Source of the DNA: Hymenobacter piscis | GTDB taxonomy: Bacteria; Bacteroidota; Bacteroidia; Cytophagales; Hymenobacteraceae | Length of the DNA stretch: 64,000 nucleotides | Reading direction: 5' to 3' | NCBI RefSeq assembly: GCF_018760735.1 | Contig: NZ_JAHHZN010000021.1 | Span: 1-64,000, forward strand | Shown: positions 42,728-50,450 of the stretch, in pieces | Layout of the letters: the number at the start of each line of letters is the position of its first letter | Position numbering within the stretch: the stretch's first letter is position 1 | Translations under genes and position numbers: made by a program | The notes under the pieces: generated by a model | The model's input: only the letters and a program-made list of their open reading frames with translations | Databases searched by the model: none | What the model was told of the DNA's origin: nothing

Positions 42728-43726
42728 ATGATTCTCGTAACCGGCGGTAGTGGCTTAGTGGGGAGTTTTCTGATAGCCAGATTGCTGGGACGGGGCCTGC
42801 CTGTGCGGGCGCTCTATCGCACCACGATTCCGGCGGTTGCGGGTGCCGAGGCAGTCGAGTGGGTGGCCGGCGACATTCGGGATGCTCTGGCCGTAAGGGC
42901 GGCCCTGGAGGGCGTCACGCATGTATTTCACTGCGCCGGACTCGTCTCCTATGCTCCTCAGGACGAAGAGGAACTGCTGCGGGTGAACGTGGAAGGCACA
43001 GCCAATGTGGTAGATGCCTGCCTGGAGCGGGCAGGCGTTCGGTTGGGGTTTGTGTCGTCGGTGGCGGCGCTGGGGCAGATGCCGGCCGCGCCGGAGGAAA
43101 CTGCGCAGCAACCGGTGGTGGATGAGCAGGCTAAGTGGGACCTGGGCGCCGAGCACAACGCCTACGCCACGTCGAAATACCTGGCGGAGCTGGAAGTGTG
43201 GCGCGGCGTAGCCGAAGGGCTGTCGGCGGTGATGGTGAATCCGTCGGTGATTCTGGGACCGGGCGACTGGCAGCGCAGCAGCACCCGCCTGTTGCGCTAT
43301 GCCTACCAGGAGCACCGCTTCTACACGCCCACCACCATCAACCTGGTGGATGTGCGCGACGTGGTGGAGGCCTTGCTAGGGCTGACCCTGGATACCAATC
43401 GGAGCGGAGAACGGTACGTAGTCAGTGCGGGAAGTATGCCGCTGCGCGAACTGCTGACGCAGGCGGCGGCCGGCTTCGGCAAGCGCCCGCCCACGCTGGC
43501 CGTGCCCGGTTGGGCCGCCGAAACAATCTGGCGTTTGGAGCACGTGCGGGCGTTGCTCACGGGTGCCCGCCCGCTCATCACCAAAGACACCGCCCGGGCC
43601 GGCCGCCGGCCCCTGGAATACCGGGCTGATAAAATCCGGCAGGAATTGGGCCGGGAGTTCCGACCTTTGTCGGAAACCATCCGCTGGTGCTGCCAAGAGC
43701 TGGCGCAGGGCGAGCTAGGGAAATGA
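42728..43726 (+). CDS. NAD-dependent epimerase/dehydratase family protein
   Basis: The protein has 332 residues from the ATG at 42728 (MILVTGGSGLVGSFLIARLL), an extended short-chain dehydrogenase with the Rossmann motif TGGSGLVGS. The catalytic Y-x3-K is in NAYATSKYLAE, and the Ser is in FVSSVAALG. The C-terminal part (MVNPSVILGPGDWQRSSTRLLRYAYQEHRFYTPTTINLVDVRDVVEALL) resembles dihydroflavonol-reductase-like members rather than the UDP-sugar epimerases. A role in the neighbouring polysaccharide system is therefore not certain. Confidence 0.9.
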   Translation: MILVTGGSGLVGSFLIARLLGRGLPVRALYRTTIPAVAGAEAVEWVAGDIRDALAVRAALEGVTHVFHCAGLVSYAPQDEEELLRVNVEGTANVVDACLERAGVRLGFVSSVAALGQMPAAPEETAQQPVVDEQAKWDLGAEHNAYATSKYLAELEVWRGVAEGLSAVMVNPSVILGPGDWQRSSTRLLRYAYQEHRFYTPTTINLVDVRDVVEALLGLTLDTNRSGERYVVSAGSMPLRELLTQAAAGFGKRPPTLAVPGWAAETIWRLEHVRALLTGARPLITKDTARAGRRPLEYRADKIRQELGREFRPLSETIRWCCQELAQGELGK

Positions 43727-43962
43727 GAAGTTGATGCTGGGGGGCGCGAATGGGGCGGAATAGGCAGCCTGGGCCAACGGCTCCTGTCGGTCGGTACCCG
43801 CCGTTAACGCTGCCCGACCGTCAACTGCCCTTTTCACTAGCTTCCCATTTCACCTTAGGTGTGGTTGTTGTATATTATGGGCGGGGCGAATTCGATCCTG
43901 AAAACGCGCCCGTTCACCCACGAAGTCTGCCCTTTTGGCGGACTCGTGCTGATAGCAGAAGC

Positions 43963-45366
43963 ATGAGAATGAACGAGAACTTTGAGGACCGGGAAGAAGT
44001 GCTGGCCACCGTGCGTCGATTTGAGGACATGGTAGCCAGCAACGCCCCCGTGTTTTTTGACCTGGCCGATTTTGAGAACATCATCGACCACTATACCACC
44101 AACACCCAGTACGATAAAGCCCTGCAGGCCTGCGAGGCGGCTATTGCGCAGTACCCGTTCAGCACGGAACTGCTCATCGACCGCTCGCAGGTGCTGGCCA
44201 TGAAAGGCGAATACGCTGCCGCCAGCACCCAGATTGAGGATGTGGCTCACCTCGACCCCGACAACCCCGACGTGGCCGTGACGCGCGGCATCATTGCCAC
44301 CCAAAAGGGGGAGTTTGCCGAGGCCGTGGCCTTCTTTCTGCAGGCCGTGGAGCGCACCGAAGACCGCGACGACATCTTCTTCAACCTCGGGCTGGCTTAC
44401 CAGAGCTGGCAGAAGTTCAAGAGTGCGGCCAAGTACTACAAGCAAAGCCTGCGCCTGAACCCCGATAACGAGGTGGCCGTGCAGGAGCTGCTTTACTGCC
44501 TGGAGGTGAGCGAGCGGCTGGAAAGCAACCTGGAGTTCTTCCGCCGCTTCACCGACGAAGACCCGTATTCGGCCGTGGCCTGGTACAACCTGGGGCAGGC
44601 CCACTTCCGGGCCGGACAGTTTGATGACGCCATCCGGGCCTTTGATTACGCCATACTCATCGATGGCGAGTTCTACGACGCCCACGGCTACCTGGCCAGC
44701 ACCTACGTGAGCCTGGAGCGCTACCGGGCGGCCATCAGCGAGTTTGAGCTGAGCCATCCGGCCGGTGAGCCCACGCCCGAGGCCCTGTGCAACATTGGTG
44801 AGTGCCACGAAAAGCTGGCCGAGTGGGACCTGGCCCGCCGCTTCTACCAGCGCGCCATAGACCTGAATCCTGAAATGGACGAGGCCTGGTTTGGCATTGG
44901 TGTGATCATGCAGGCCCAGGAAAAGTACTTTGAGGCCATCCACTTCTTCCGCAAGGCCGTGAGTCTTTACGCCGACAGTGTGGAGTACTGGTTGGCCCTG
45001 GCCGCCGCCGAGTACCAGATCGGCAACATCGTGTCGGCCATTGAGGCCTACGAAAAGGGCACCGAGGTCGGCCCCGAAAACAAGGACGGCTGGCTGAACT
45101 GGAGCATCCTGCTCTATGAGCAGGGCAACTTCGACGGGGCCATTGACCTGATGCGGAATGCGTTGGAAATCAGCCCGGCCGAGGCGGAGCTGCACTACCG
45201 CCTGTGCGCCTATCTGCTGGCGGCCGGGCGCTACCGCGAGGCCTACGCCTGCCTGGAAGGGGCTTTGCTGCTCGATTTCGACAAGCACCGCCTGTTGTTC
45301 GAGTATTTCCCCGAGCTGGAGTCGCAGCAGGCCCTGGCCCGGCTGATCAACCAGTACCGGAAGTAG
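43963..45366 (+). CDS. Tetratricopeptide repeat protein
   Basis: The protein has 467 residues from the ATG at 43963 (MRMNENFEDREEVLATVRRF); a second ATG at 43969 is equally possible. About ten to eleven TPR units of 34 residues follow, for example DIFFNLGLAYQSWQKFKSAAKYYKQSLRLNPDN and AWYNLGQAHFRAGQFDDAIRAFDYAI. No signal peptide or membrane segment is visible, so it is probably a cytoplasmic scaffold. It is a common single-copy gene in the Cytophagales with unknown partners. The 236 bp upstream is open in frame but shows no coding character. Confidence 0.9.
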   Translation: MRMNENFEDREEVLATVRRFEDMVASNAPVFFDLADFENIIDHYTTNTQYDKALQACEAAIAQYPFSTELLIDRSQVLAMKGEYAAASTQIEDVAHLDPDNPDVAVTRGIIATQKGEFAEAVAFFLQAVERTEDRDDIFFNLGLAYQSWQKFKSAAKYYKQSLRLNPDNEVAVQELLYCLEVSERLESNLEFFRRFTDEDPYSAVAWYNLGQAHFRAGQFDDAIRAFDYAILIDGEFYDAHGYLASTYVSLERYRAAISEFELSHPAGEPTPEALCNIGECHEKLAEWDLARRFYQRAIDLNPEMDEAWFGIGVIMQAQEKYFEAIHFFRKAVSLYADSVEYWLALAAAEYQIGNIVSAIEAYEKGTEVGPENKDGWLNWSILLYEQGNFDGAIDLMRNALEISPAEAELHYRLCAYLLAAGRYREAYACLEGALLLDFDKHRLLFEYFPELESQQALARLINQYRK

Positions 45367-45369
45367 GTT

Positions 45370-45540
45370 GGTGGGGTATCGGGGGCCGGGGAGCTGAGGG
45401 ACTGGGTTGAAGTTCGCAAGGGAAGACCAATCCCCAGTACCCGGAATTCCGGTCTCTTAGTCCTCCGCTACCCCAACTCCCCGCAACCCCGGCAACCTAG
45501 TCCCCCGGACCCTCAGTCCCCGGGACCCCATCTTATAGAA
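45370..45540. repeat. Imperfect composite repeat of GGGACTGAG / AGTCCCC words
   Basis: The left part (45370-45411) is rich in G (GGGGGCCGGGGAGCTGAGGG). The right part (45458-45537) is made of AGTCCTCC, AACTCCCCG, TAGTCCCCCGG and CAGTCCCCGG words. The parts pair only in pieces. It fills the gap before the comA-like gene. Confidence 0.6.
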
Positions 45541-45548
45541 TTCGGGCG

Positions 45549-45556
45549 TACTTTTG
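45549..45556 (+). promoter_or_regulatory. -7 box of the comA-like gene
   Basis: TACTTTTG fits TAnnTTTG, 71 bp before the ATG and directly after the repeat. No -33 TTG is seen at 19 bp. GGCGGCTCA at 45582-45590 pairs with the preceding GAGCCGCCGC to form a leader hairpin. Confidence 0.5.
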
Positions 45557-45627
45557 AGCCGCCGCGCGCCCTGGGCGCGGCGGCTCAGTTTTTTTAGACT
45601 CTCAGTCCTCCGGACCTTCACACTACC

Positions 45628-46461
45628 ATGAACTACTCCCTCAATCAACTTCCCGAGCGCACCGTCAAACCCCGCGAGCAGGGCTTCACCATGGTCATGG
45701 ACAAGGGCCTGAGCGTGCGGGAAGCCGAAGACTTTCTGGAAGTAGGGGCCTCGTACACCGATATTGTGAAGCTGGGCTGGGCCACCTCCTACGTAAACCC
45801 CAACCTCAAGCGTAAGCTGGCCGTGTACAAGGAAGCCGGGATTCCGGTGTATTTCGGCGGGACGCTGTTTGAGGCCTTTATCATCCGCAACCAGTTCGAG
45901 GATTACCGCCGCCTGCTCGATACCTTCGGAATGGAATACGCCGAGGTATCGGACGGTTCCATCGACCTCAACCACGACAAAAAGCTCGAATTCATCCGGA
46001 CCCTGTCGCAGGATGTGCAGGTGCTGAGCGAGGTGGGTTCCAAGGATGCGGAGAAGATTATTCCGCCCTACAAGTGGATTTCTCAGATGAAGACCGAGCT
46101 CGAAGCCGGCGCCACGAAAGTTATCGGCGAAGCCCGGGAAGCCGGCAATGTGGGCCTGTTCCGCAGCACCGGCGAGGTGCGCTCGGGGCTGGTGGAAGAA
46201 ATTCTGACCCAGATTCCGTTCGAGAAAATCATCTGGGAAGCGCCCCAGAAAGCCCAGCAGGTGTGGTTTATCAAGCTGCTGGGAGCCAACGTGAACCTGG
46301 GCAACATTGCGCCCAACGAAATCATCAGCCTCGAAACCATCCGCCTGGGCCTGCGCGGCGACACGTTCACCGACTTCCTGGATATGGACGCCGTGGACGA
46401 GATGTTCCGCCCCGAGCCCAAAACCTCGGGCCGCCCCGGTACCTCCATGCCGCGGGGGTAA
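45628..46461 (+). CDS. comA: Phosphosulfolactate synthase (ComA) family protein
   Basis: A 277-residue protein of the ComA family, which adds sulfite to phosphoenolpyruvate to give (R)-phosphosulfolactate. It has the TIM-barrel signature segments GFTMVMDKGLSVREAEDFLEV, YTDIVKLGWATSY, GIPVYFGGTLFEAFI, EVSDGSIDLNHDKKLEFI and VIGEAREAGNVGLFRSTGEVR. In methanogens the product leads to coenzyme M, and in Bacillus to spore sulfolactate. Neither fits this organism, so a role in making sulfonated lipids or sulfolactate is possible but inferred. No comB or comC neighbour is present. A strong terminator follows. Confidence 0.88.
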   Translation: MNYSLNQLPERTVKPREQGFTMVMDKGLSVREAEDFLEVGASYTDIVKLGWATSYVNPNLKRKLAVYKEAGIPVYFGGTLFEAFIIRNQFEDYRRLLDTFGMEYAEVSDGSIDLNHDKKLEFIRTLSQDVQVLSEVGSKDAEKIIPPYKWISQMKTELEAGATKVIGEAREAGNVGLFRSTGEVRSGLVEEILTQIPFEKIIWEAPQKAQQVWFIKLLGANVNLGNIAPNEIISLETIRLGLRGDTFTDFLDMDAVDEMFRPEPKTSGRPGTSMPRG

Positions 46462-46489
46462 GGCCGCCGGCTCAGCAGGACCAGAAAGG

Positions 46490-46522
46490 AAAAGGCTTCG
46501 CCTCAGCGGCGGGGCCTTTTTT
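46490..46522 (+). terminator. Rho-independent terminator after comA
   Basis: A 13-bp stem (AAAAGGCTTCGCC / GGCGGGGCCTTTT, two G-T pairs) with a 5-nt loop and a T6 run. It lies 29 bp after the stop codon. Confidence 0.85.
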
Positions 46523-46664
46523 GTTTCGGCGGCGGGCGAATGGCCCGAAGCTTGCGGGGCGGCCGGACGGTTGTGGTTAACCTAGGGCGCGCAAATGCAG
46601 TACACGGAAATAGCCCGGGCTGTCAGTGGTTTCGGTTATTGTTGTCTTGTACTTTTACCTTTCT

Positions 46665-48002
46665 ATGCATCACTTCGCCTCCACATCGGCTTTTGTCACT
46701 CTGTTGCTACTGGCGGGCTGCGGAGAACCCACGAAAACAGAAAAGACCGAAGCGGCCCTCATTACCCCCGCCGACACCGTAGCCACGGCCACCAAAGAGC
46801 TGGAACTGCCGGCTCCCTACGCCACCGAATCAGTGACCAAGCGCAGCCGGATTGTGGAGTGGCCCCAGGCCGAGATGCCCGCCGTGCCCACCGGCTTTCT
46901 GGTGACCCAATACGCGGCCGGGCTGGAGAGTCCGCGCAATATGTACGTGCTGCCCAATGGCGACGTGCTGGTGGCCGAGGCCAACACCGTACCCACTGAC
47001 ACCAAGGAGAAAGTAGCCGCCGCCCTCAAGCTCGACCCCTCTAAATCGTTGCGGCCGACCAGCGCCAACCGCATCACGCTGCTGCGCGATGAAAAGCAGG
47101 ACGGCCGGCCCGATACCCAGACCGTATTTCTCAAGGACCTGAACCAGCCCTTCGGCATGCTGCTGCTGGGCGGCTACTTCTACGTGGCCAACACCGACGG
47201 CGTGTGGCGCTATCCCTACCAGGAAGGCCAGACGAGCATCACGGCCCCGGGCGAGAAAATCCTTGACCTGCCCGCCGGCGGCTACAACAACCACTGGACC
47301 CGCAACCTGCTGGCCAGCCCCGACGGCCAGAAAATCTACGTATCGGTGGGCTCGGCTTCCAACGTGGGCGAGCACGGCATGGAGGAAGAAAGGCGCCGGG
47401 CCAACATTCTCGAAATTAACCCCGACGGCAGCGGTGAGAAAGTGTACGCCGCCGGCCTGCGCAACCCCGTGGGCATGGACTGGGCCCCCGGCACCAATGT
47501 GCTCTGGACGGCCGTGAATGAGCGCGACGAACTGGGCGACGAGCTGGTGCCCGATTACCTGACCAGCGTGCAGGCCGGGGGCTTCTACGGCTGGCCCTAT
47601 GCCTACTTCGGCCAGCACGAAGACCCGCGCCGCAAGGGCGAAAAGCCGGAGTTGGTGAAGAAATCCATCGTGCCCGAAGTGCCGCTGGGGGCCCACACGG
47701 CCTCCCTGGGGCTGGCTTTTTACGATGCCGAGGCGTTTCCGGAACGCTACCGCAACGGCGCCTTCATCGGGCAGCACGGCTCCTGGAACCGTTCCGAGTT
47801 TTCGGGCTATAAAGTGGTATTCGTGCCCTTCAGCGCGGGTAAGCCCAGCGGGCCGCCCGAGGATTTCCTGACCGGCTTCATTGCCAACGCCGAAAAGAAC
47901 GAGGTGTACGGCCGCCCGGTGGGCGTAACGGTGCTGCCCAACGGCGTGCTGCTGGTAGCCGACGACGCCGGCGGTAAAATCTGGCGGGTGGCCGCCCAGT
48001 AG
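46665..48002 (+). CDS. Sorbosone dehydrogenase-like lipoprotein (PQQ-type beta-propeller)
   Basis: The protein has 445 residues from the ATG at 46665, with a lipoprotein signal (MHHFASTSAFVTLLLLAGC, lipobox LLAGC). The propeller (about 75-445) shows AAGLESPRNMYVLPNGDVLVAEAN, LNQPFGMLLLGGYFYVANTDGVW, NNHWTRNLLASPDGQKIYVSVGS, AGLRNPVGMDWAP and IGQHGSWNRSEFSGYKV, the features of the L-sorbosone/aldose dehydrogenase group. It probably oxidises sugars in the periplasm or at the surface. Whether PQQ is bound is unknown, and no PQQ synthesis genes lie nearby. It is a distant relative of the type IX-secreted protein at 25423. Confidence 0.88.
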   Translation: MHHFASTSAFVTLLLLAGCGEPTKTEKTEAALITPADTVATATKELELPAPYATESVTKRSRIVEWPQAEMPAVPTGFLVTQYAAGLESPRNMYVLPNGDVLVAEANTVPTDTKEKVAAALKLDPSKSLRPTSANRITLLRDEKQDGRPDTQTVFLKDLNQPFGMLLLGGYFYVANTDGVWRYPYQEGQTSITAPGEKILDLPAGGYNNHWTRNLLASPDGQKIYVSVGSASNVGEHGMEEERRRANILEINPDGSGEKVYAAGLRNPVGMDWAPGTNVLWTAVNERDELGDELVPDYLTSVQAGGFYGWPYAYFGQHEDPRRKGEKPELVKKSIVPEVPLGAHTASLGLAFYDAEAFPERYRNGAFIGQHGSWNRSEFSGYKVVFVPFSAGKPSGPPEDFLTGFIANAEKNEVYGRPVGVTVLPNGVLLVADDAGGKIWRVAAQ

Positions 48003-48024
48003 CCTTCCTGCTTTATCTCACCAG

Positions 48025-48058
48025 AGCCACTTCCCGCCGGGAGGTGGCTTTTGTTTTG
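48025..48058 (+). terminator. Rho-independent terminator after the dehydrogenase-like gene
   Basis: AGCCACTTCCC pairs with GGGAGGTGGCT (one G-T pair) around GCC, followed by TTTTGTTTT. It is 22 bp after the stop codon and just before the next start. Confidence 0.8.
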
Positions 48059-48076
48059 GCCGTACCTTCGGGGCCT

Positions 48077-48748
48077 ATGAACAAGCTGCTGAGTGCCGGG
48101 CGCCGCCTGCTGAGTTACGTGCTGCCCCTGACGCGCCAAGTGGCCTCCGCGCACAGCGGCACTTTGCGCGTCACGCTCTACCGGGGCCACAAGGTGCTCG
48201 ACACGGCCCAGGCCAATTACAGCTACGGCACCTTGCAGCGGGTGCTGCGCTACGGCCTGCTGTTTGCGCCCGCTCACCCAACCGGGCCGGTGCTGCTGCT
48301 GGGCCTGGGCGGCGGCTCCGTGATTCCCACGCTGCGGCAGGAACGGGGCGTTACGGGCCCCATCACGGCCGTGGAGCTGGACCCGGTGGTCATTCAGGTG
48401 GCGGCGGAGGAATTCGGAATCCGAACCGGCCCGGGGCTAAACGTCGTTTGTGCCGATGCTTTTGTCTGGGTGGCCACGGCCCCGGCGGCCACGTTCGAGC
48501 TGGTGGTGGTAGACCTGTTTCTGGATCTGGAGCTGCCCGCCGGGCTGGGCGAAGCCGCCTTCTGGCGCAGCCTGTGGCACCTCACGCGGCCCGGCGGCTG
48601 GGTGCTGTGCAACCTGCTGGTAACGGCCGAGTTCTGGCCCGATGGCCGGGAATTGCCCGAATTTCTGGCGGAACTGGGCTTCGAGGTGCGGGACTTGGCG
48701 GTCGAGCAGCTCAACCGCCTGCTGATTCTGCGCAAAGCGGAAGCCTGA
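48077..48748 (+). CDS. Spermidine-synthase-like methyltransferase-fold protein
   Basis: The protein has 223 residues from the ATG at 48077 (MNKLLSAGRRLLSYVLPLTRQ). It has the nucleotide-binding core of the spermidine synthase/methyltransferase fold: VLLLGLGGGSVIPTL, ITAVELDPVVIQVAAEEF and ELVVVDLFLDLELP. It is shorter than true SpeE (about 280 residues) and lacks the N-terminal strand domain, so polyamine synthesis is unlikely. Similar short proteins are annotated only as fused-MFS/spermidine synthase-like. The substrate is unknown. The promoter box is probably TACCTTCG at 48063. Confidence 0.82.
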   Translation: MNKLLSAGRRLLSYVLPLTRQVASAHSGTLRVTLYRGHKVLDTAQANYSYGTLQRVLRYGLLFAPAHPTGPVLLLGLGGGSVIPTLRQERGVTGPITAVELDPVVIQVAAEEFGIRTGPGLNVVCADAFVWVATAPAATFELVVVDLFLDLELPAGLGEAAFWRSLWHLTRPGGWVLCNLLVTAEFWPDGRELPEFLAELGFEVRDLAVEQLNRLLILRKAEA

Positions 48749-48823
48749 ACCATCCGGCGGGCGGAACCCGGTGCGCAGCCGTTTGCTGCTAACCTGCTTT
48801 CTTTGCACGCTCAATCCCCCGCT

Positions 48824-49480
48824 ATGGAAATCCTCAAGGACCTCATCGACTTCGTACTGCACCTCGACAAACACCTGGCTGCCATCATTCAGGATTATGG
48901 GGCCTGGACCTATGCCATCCTGTTTCTGATCATCTTCATGGAAACCGGGGTAGTGGTGCTGCCCTTTCTGCCCGGCGACTCCCTGCTGTTTGCGGCCGGC
49001 TCCCTGGTGGCTTTGCCCGGCTCCCCGCTCAACGTATGGGTGATGATGGGGCTGCTGATTGTGGCCGCCGTGCTCGGCGACGCGCTCAACTACCACATCG
49101 GCGACTACCTGGGGCCGCGGGTGTTCCGGGAAAATTCCCGCTTTCTGAAGCGGGAGCACCTGGAGCGTACCCAGGCCTTTTACCAGAAGCACGGAGCCAA
49201 AACCATTATTCTGGCCCGCTTTATTCCCATCATTCGCACCTTTGCGCCGTTCGTGGCGGGCGTGGGCACCATGAAATACAGCAAGTTTCTGGCCTACAAC
49301 CTCTCCGGCGCGGTGCTGTGGGTAACGCTGCTCACGGGGGCCGGCTACTTCTTCGGCACCATTCCGGTGGTGCAGAAAAACTTCTCCCTGGTGGTGCTCG
49401 TCATCATCGTGCTGTCGGTGCTGCCGGCGGTGTGGGAATTTGCCAAGGCCCGGAGCCCGAAGAAGACGCCGGTGGCCTGA
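48824..49480 (+). CDS. DedA-family inner-membrane protein
   Basis: The protein has 218 residues from the ATG at 48824 (MEILKDLIDFVLHLDKHLA). DedA/SNARE-associated family features are METGVVVLPFLPGDSLLFAAGSL (acidic residue and P-G-D), GDALNYHIGDYLG and the arginine motif ILARFIPIIRTFAPFVAGVGTM. Members translocate undecaprenyl phosphate or phospholipids across the cytoplasmic membrane and depend on the proton gradient. About five hydrophobic segments are visible. A terminator follows 28 bp downstream. Confidence 0.93.
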   Translation: MEILKDLIDFVLHLDKHLAAIIQDYGAWTYAILFLIIFMETGVVVLPFLPGDSLLFAAGSLVALPGSPLNVWVMMGLLIVAAVLGDALNYHIGDYLGPRVFRENSRFLKREHLERTQAFYQKHGAKTIILARFIPIIRTFAPFVAGVGTMKYSKFLAYNLSGAVLWVTLLTGAGYFFGTIPVVQKNFSLVVLVIIVLSVLPAVWEFAKARSPKKTPVA

Positions 49481-49508
49481 GTAGAAACTTTCTGCGCGTG
49501 TACGCCCG

Positions 49509-49547
49509 AAAACCGCCTGCTCCGCGAGGAAAGCAGGCGGTTTTTTT
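49509..49547 (+). terminator. Rho-independent terminator of the DedA gene
   Basis: AAAACCGCCTGCT pairs with AGCAGGCGGTTTT around a 10-nt loop and is followed by a T-run. Confidence 0.88.
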
Positions 49548-49579
49548 GTTGCTTACCCTTCCAACCCCATGTTTAGTTT

Positions 49580-50335
49580 ATGCCCGAATTCGGATTGCTC
49601 GGCCGCTCGCTCAAACACTCGTTTTCGCAGACGTACTTCACCCAGAAGTTTCACAACCTCGATCTGGCCGACCATCACTACGAGTTGTTTGAGCTGGCCA
49701 CCATGCACGAGCTGCCCGGCCTGCTGGCGGCCCACCCCAACCTGCGCGGCCTCAACGTCACGATTCCCTACAAGGAGCAGGTCTGGCCGTTTCTGAATGA
49801 GGTGGCTTCCTCGGCGGCCCGGGTGGGAGCGGTGAACGTGGTGGAGTTCCGGGCCGATGGCCGCCTGGTGGGCCATAACACCGATTACGTGGGCTTTCGG
49901 GAGTCACTCCGCCACTTTCTGGGGCCCAGGCCGCCGGCCGGGTTGCGGGCTCTGGTATTGGGCAGCGGCGGAGCCTCGAAGGCGGTGGAAGTAGCCCTGC
50001 GCGATTTGGGCATCGGCTACTGGGTAGTATCGCGCAATCCGCTGGGCCACGGCCTCACCTACGACGACCTCACGCCCCGCCTGGTACAGGAACACGCCCT
50101 CATCATCAATACCACGCCCCTGGGCACCTTCCCCGACGTGCAGGAGTGCCCGCCCCTTCCCTACGCCGCCCTCACGCCCCAGCACTACCTCCACGACCTC
50201 ATCTACAACCCCACTGAAACCGAGTTTCTGAAGCGTGGCGCCGCCGCCGGTGCCCAAGTCAAAAACGGCTTCGAAATGCTCTGCCTCCAGGCCGAAGCCG
50301 CCTGGCAAATCTGGCAGGGAGAGGTGAAATGGTGA
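49580..50335 (+). CDS. aroE: Shikimate dehydrogenase
   Basis: A 251-residue enzyme that reduces 3-dehydroshikimate to shikimate with NADPH in the aromatic amino-acid pathway. The shikimate-binding parts are FGLLGRSLKHSFS and LNVTIPYKEQVWPFL (catalytic Lys), and the catalytic Asp is in GHNTDYVGF. The cofactor site is LVLGSGGASKAVEVAL, and the C-terminal VKNGFEMLCLQAEAAW is typical. The last residues, EVKW, and the stop codon are encoded by the left arm of the following repeat (GGTGAAATGGTGA). Confidence 0.95.
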   Translation: MPEFGLLGRSLKHSFSQTYFTQKFHNLDLADHHYELFELATMHELPGLLAAHPNLRGLNVTIPYKEQVWPFLNEVASSAARVGAVNVVEFRADGRLVGHNTDYVGFRESLRHFLGPRPPAGLRALVLGSGGASKAVEVALRDLGIGYWVVSRNPLGHGLTYDDLTPRLVQEHALIINTTPLGTFPDVQECPPLPYAALTPQHYLHDLIYNPTETEFLKRGAAAGAQVKNGFEMLCLQAEAAWQIWQGEVKW

Positions 50336-50450
50336 GATGATGAAATGGTGAGTTTGATGTTCAAAAGTCCTGACTGCGCAAGTGGCGCGGCAAAGGGCAA
50401 CAGAACATCAAACTCACCATCTCACTATTTCACCATCTCACTATTTTACC
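50323..50450. repeat. Inverted repeat with GGTGAAATGGTGAG outer words
   Basis: The left arm 50323-50362 (GGTGAAATGGTGAGATGATG) and the right arm 50403-50450 (CATCAAACTCACCATCTCAC and following) pair by words. The arm contains the end of aroE on one side and the stop codon of the convergent barrel gene on the other. It is related to the repeat at 54335-54462. Confidence 0.88.

Noticed and set aside
43750..43962. N-terminal extension of the TPR protein
   Set aside because: The upstream part is proline/arginine-rich and unrelated to TPR structure. The ATG at 43963 directly precedes the conserved acidic start.
25423..46665. A PQQ biosynthesis or quinoprotein cluster
   Set aside because: The two propeller proteins are 20 kb apart, and no pqq genes are in the window, so cofactor use stays open.
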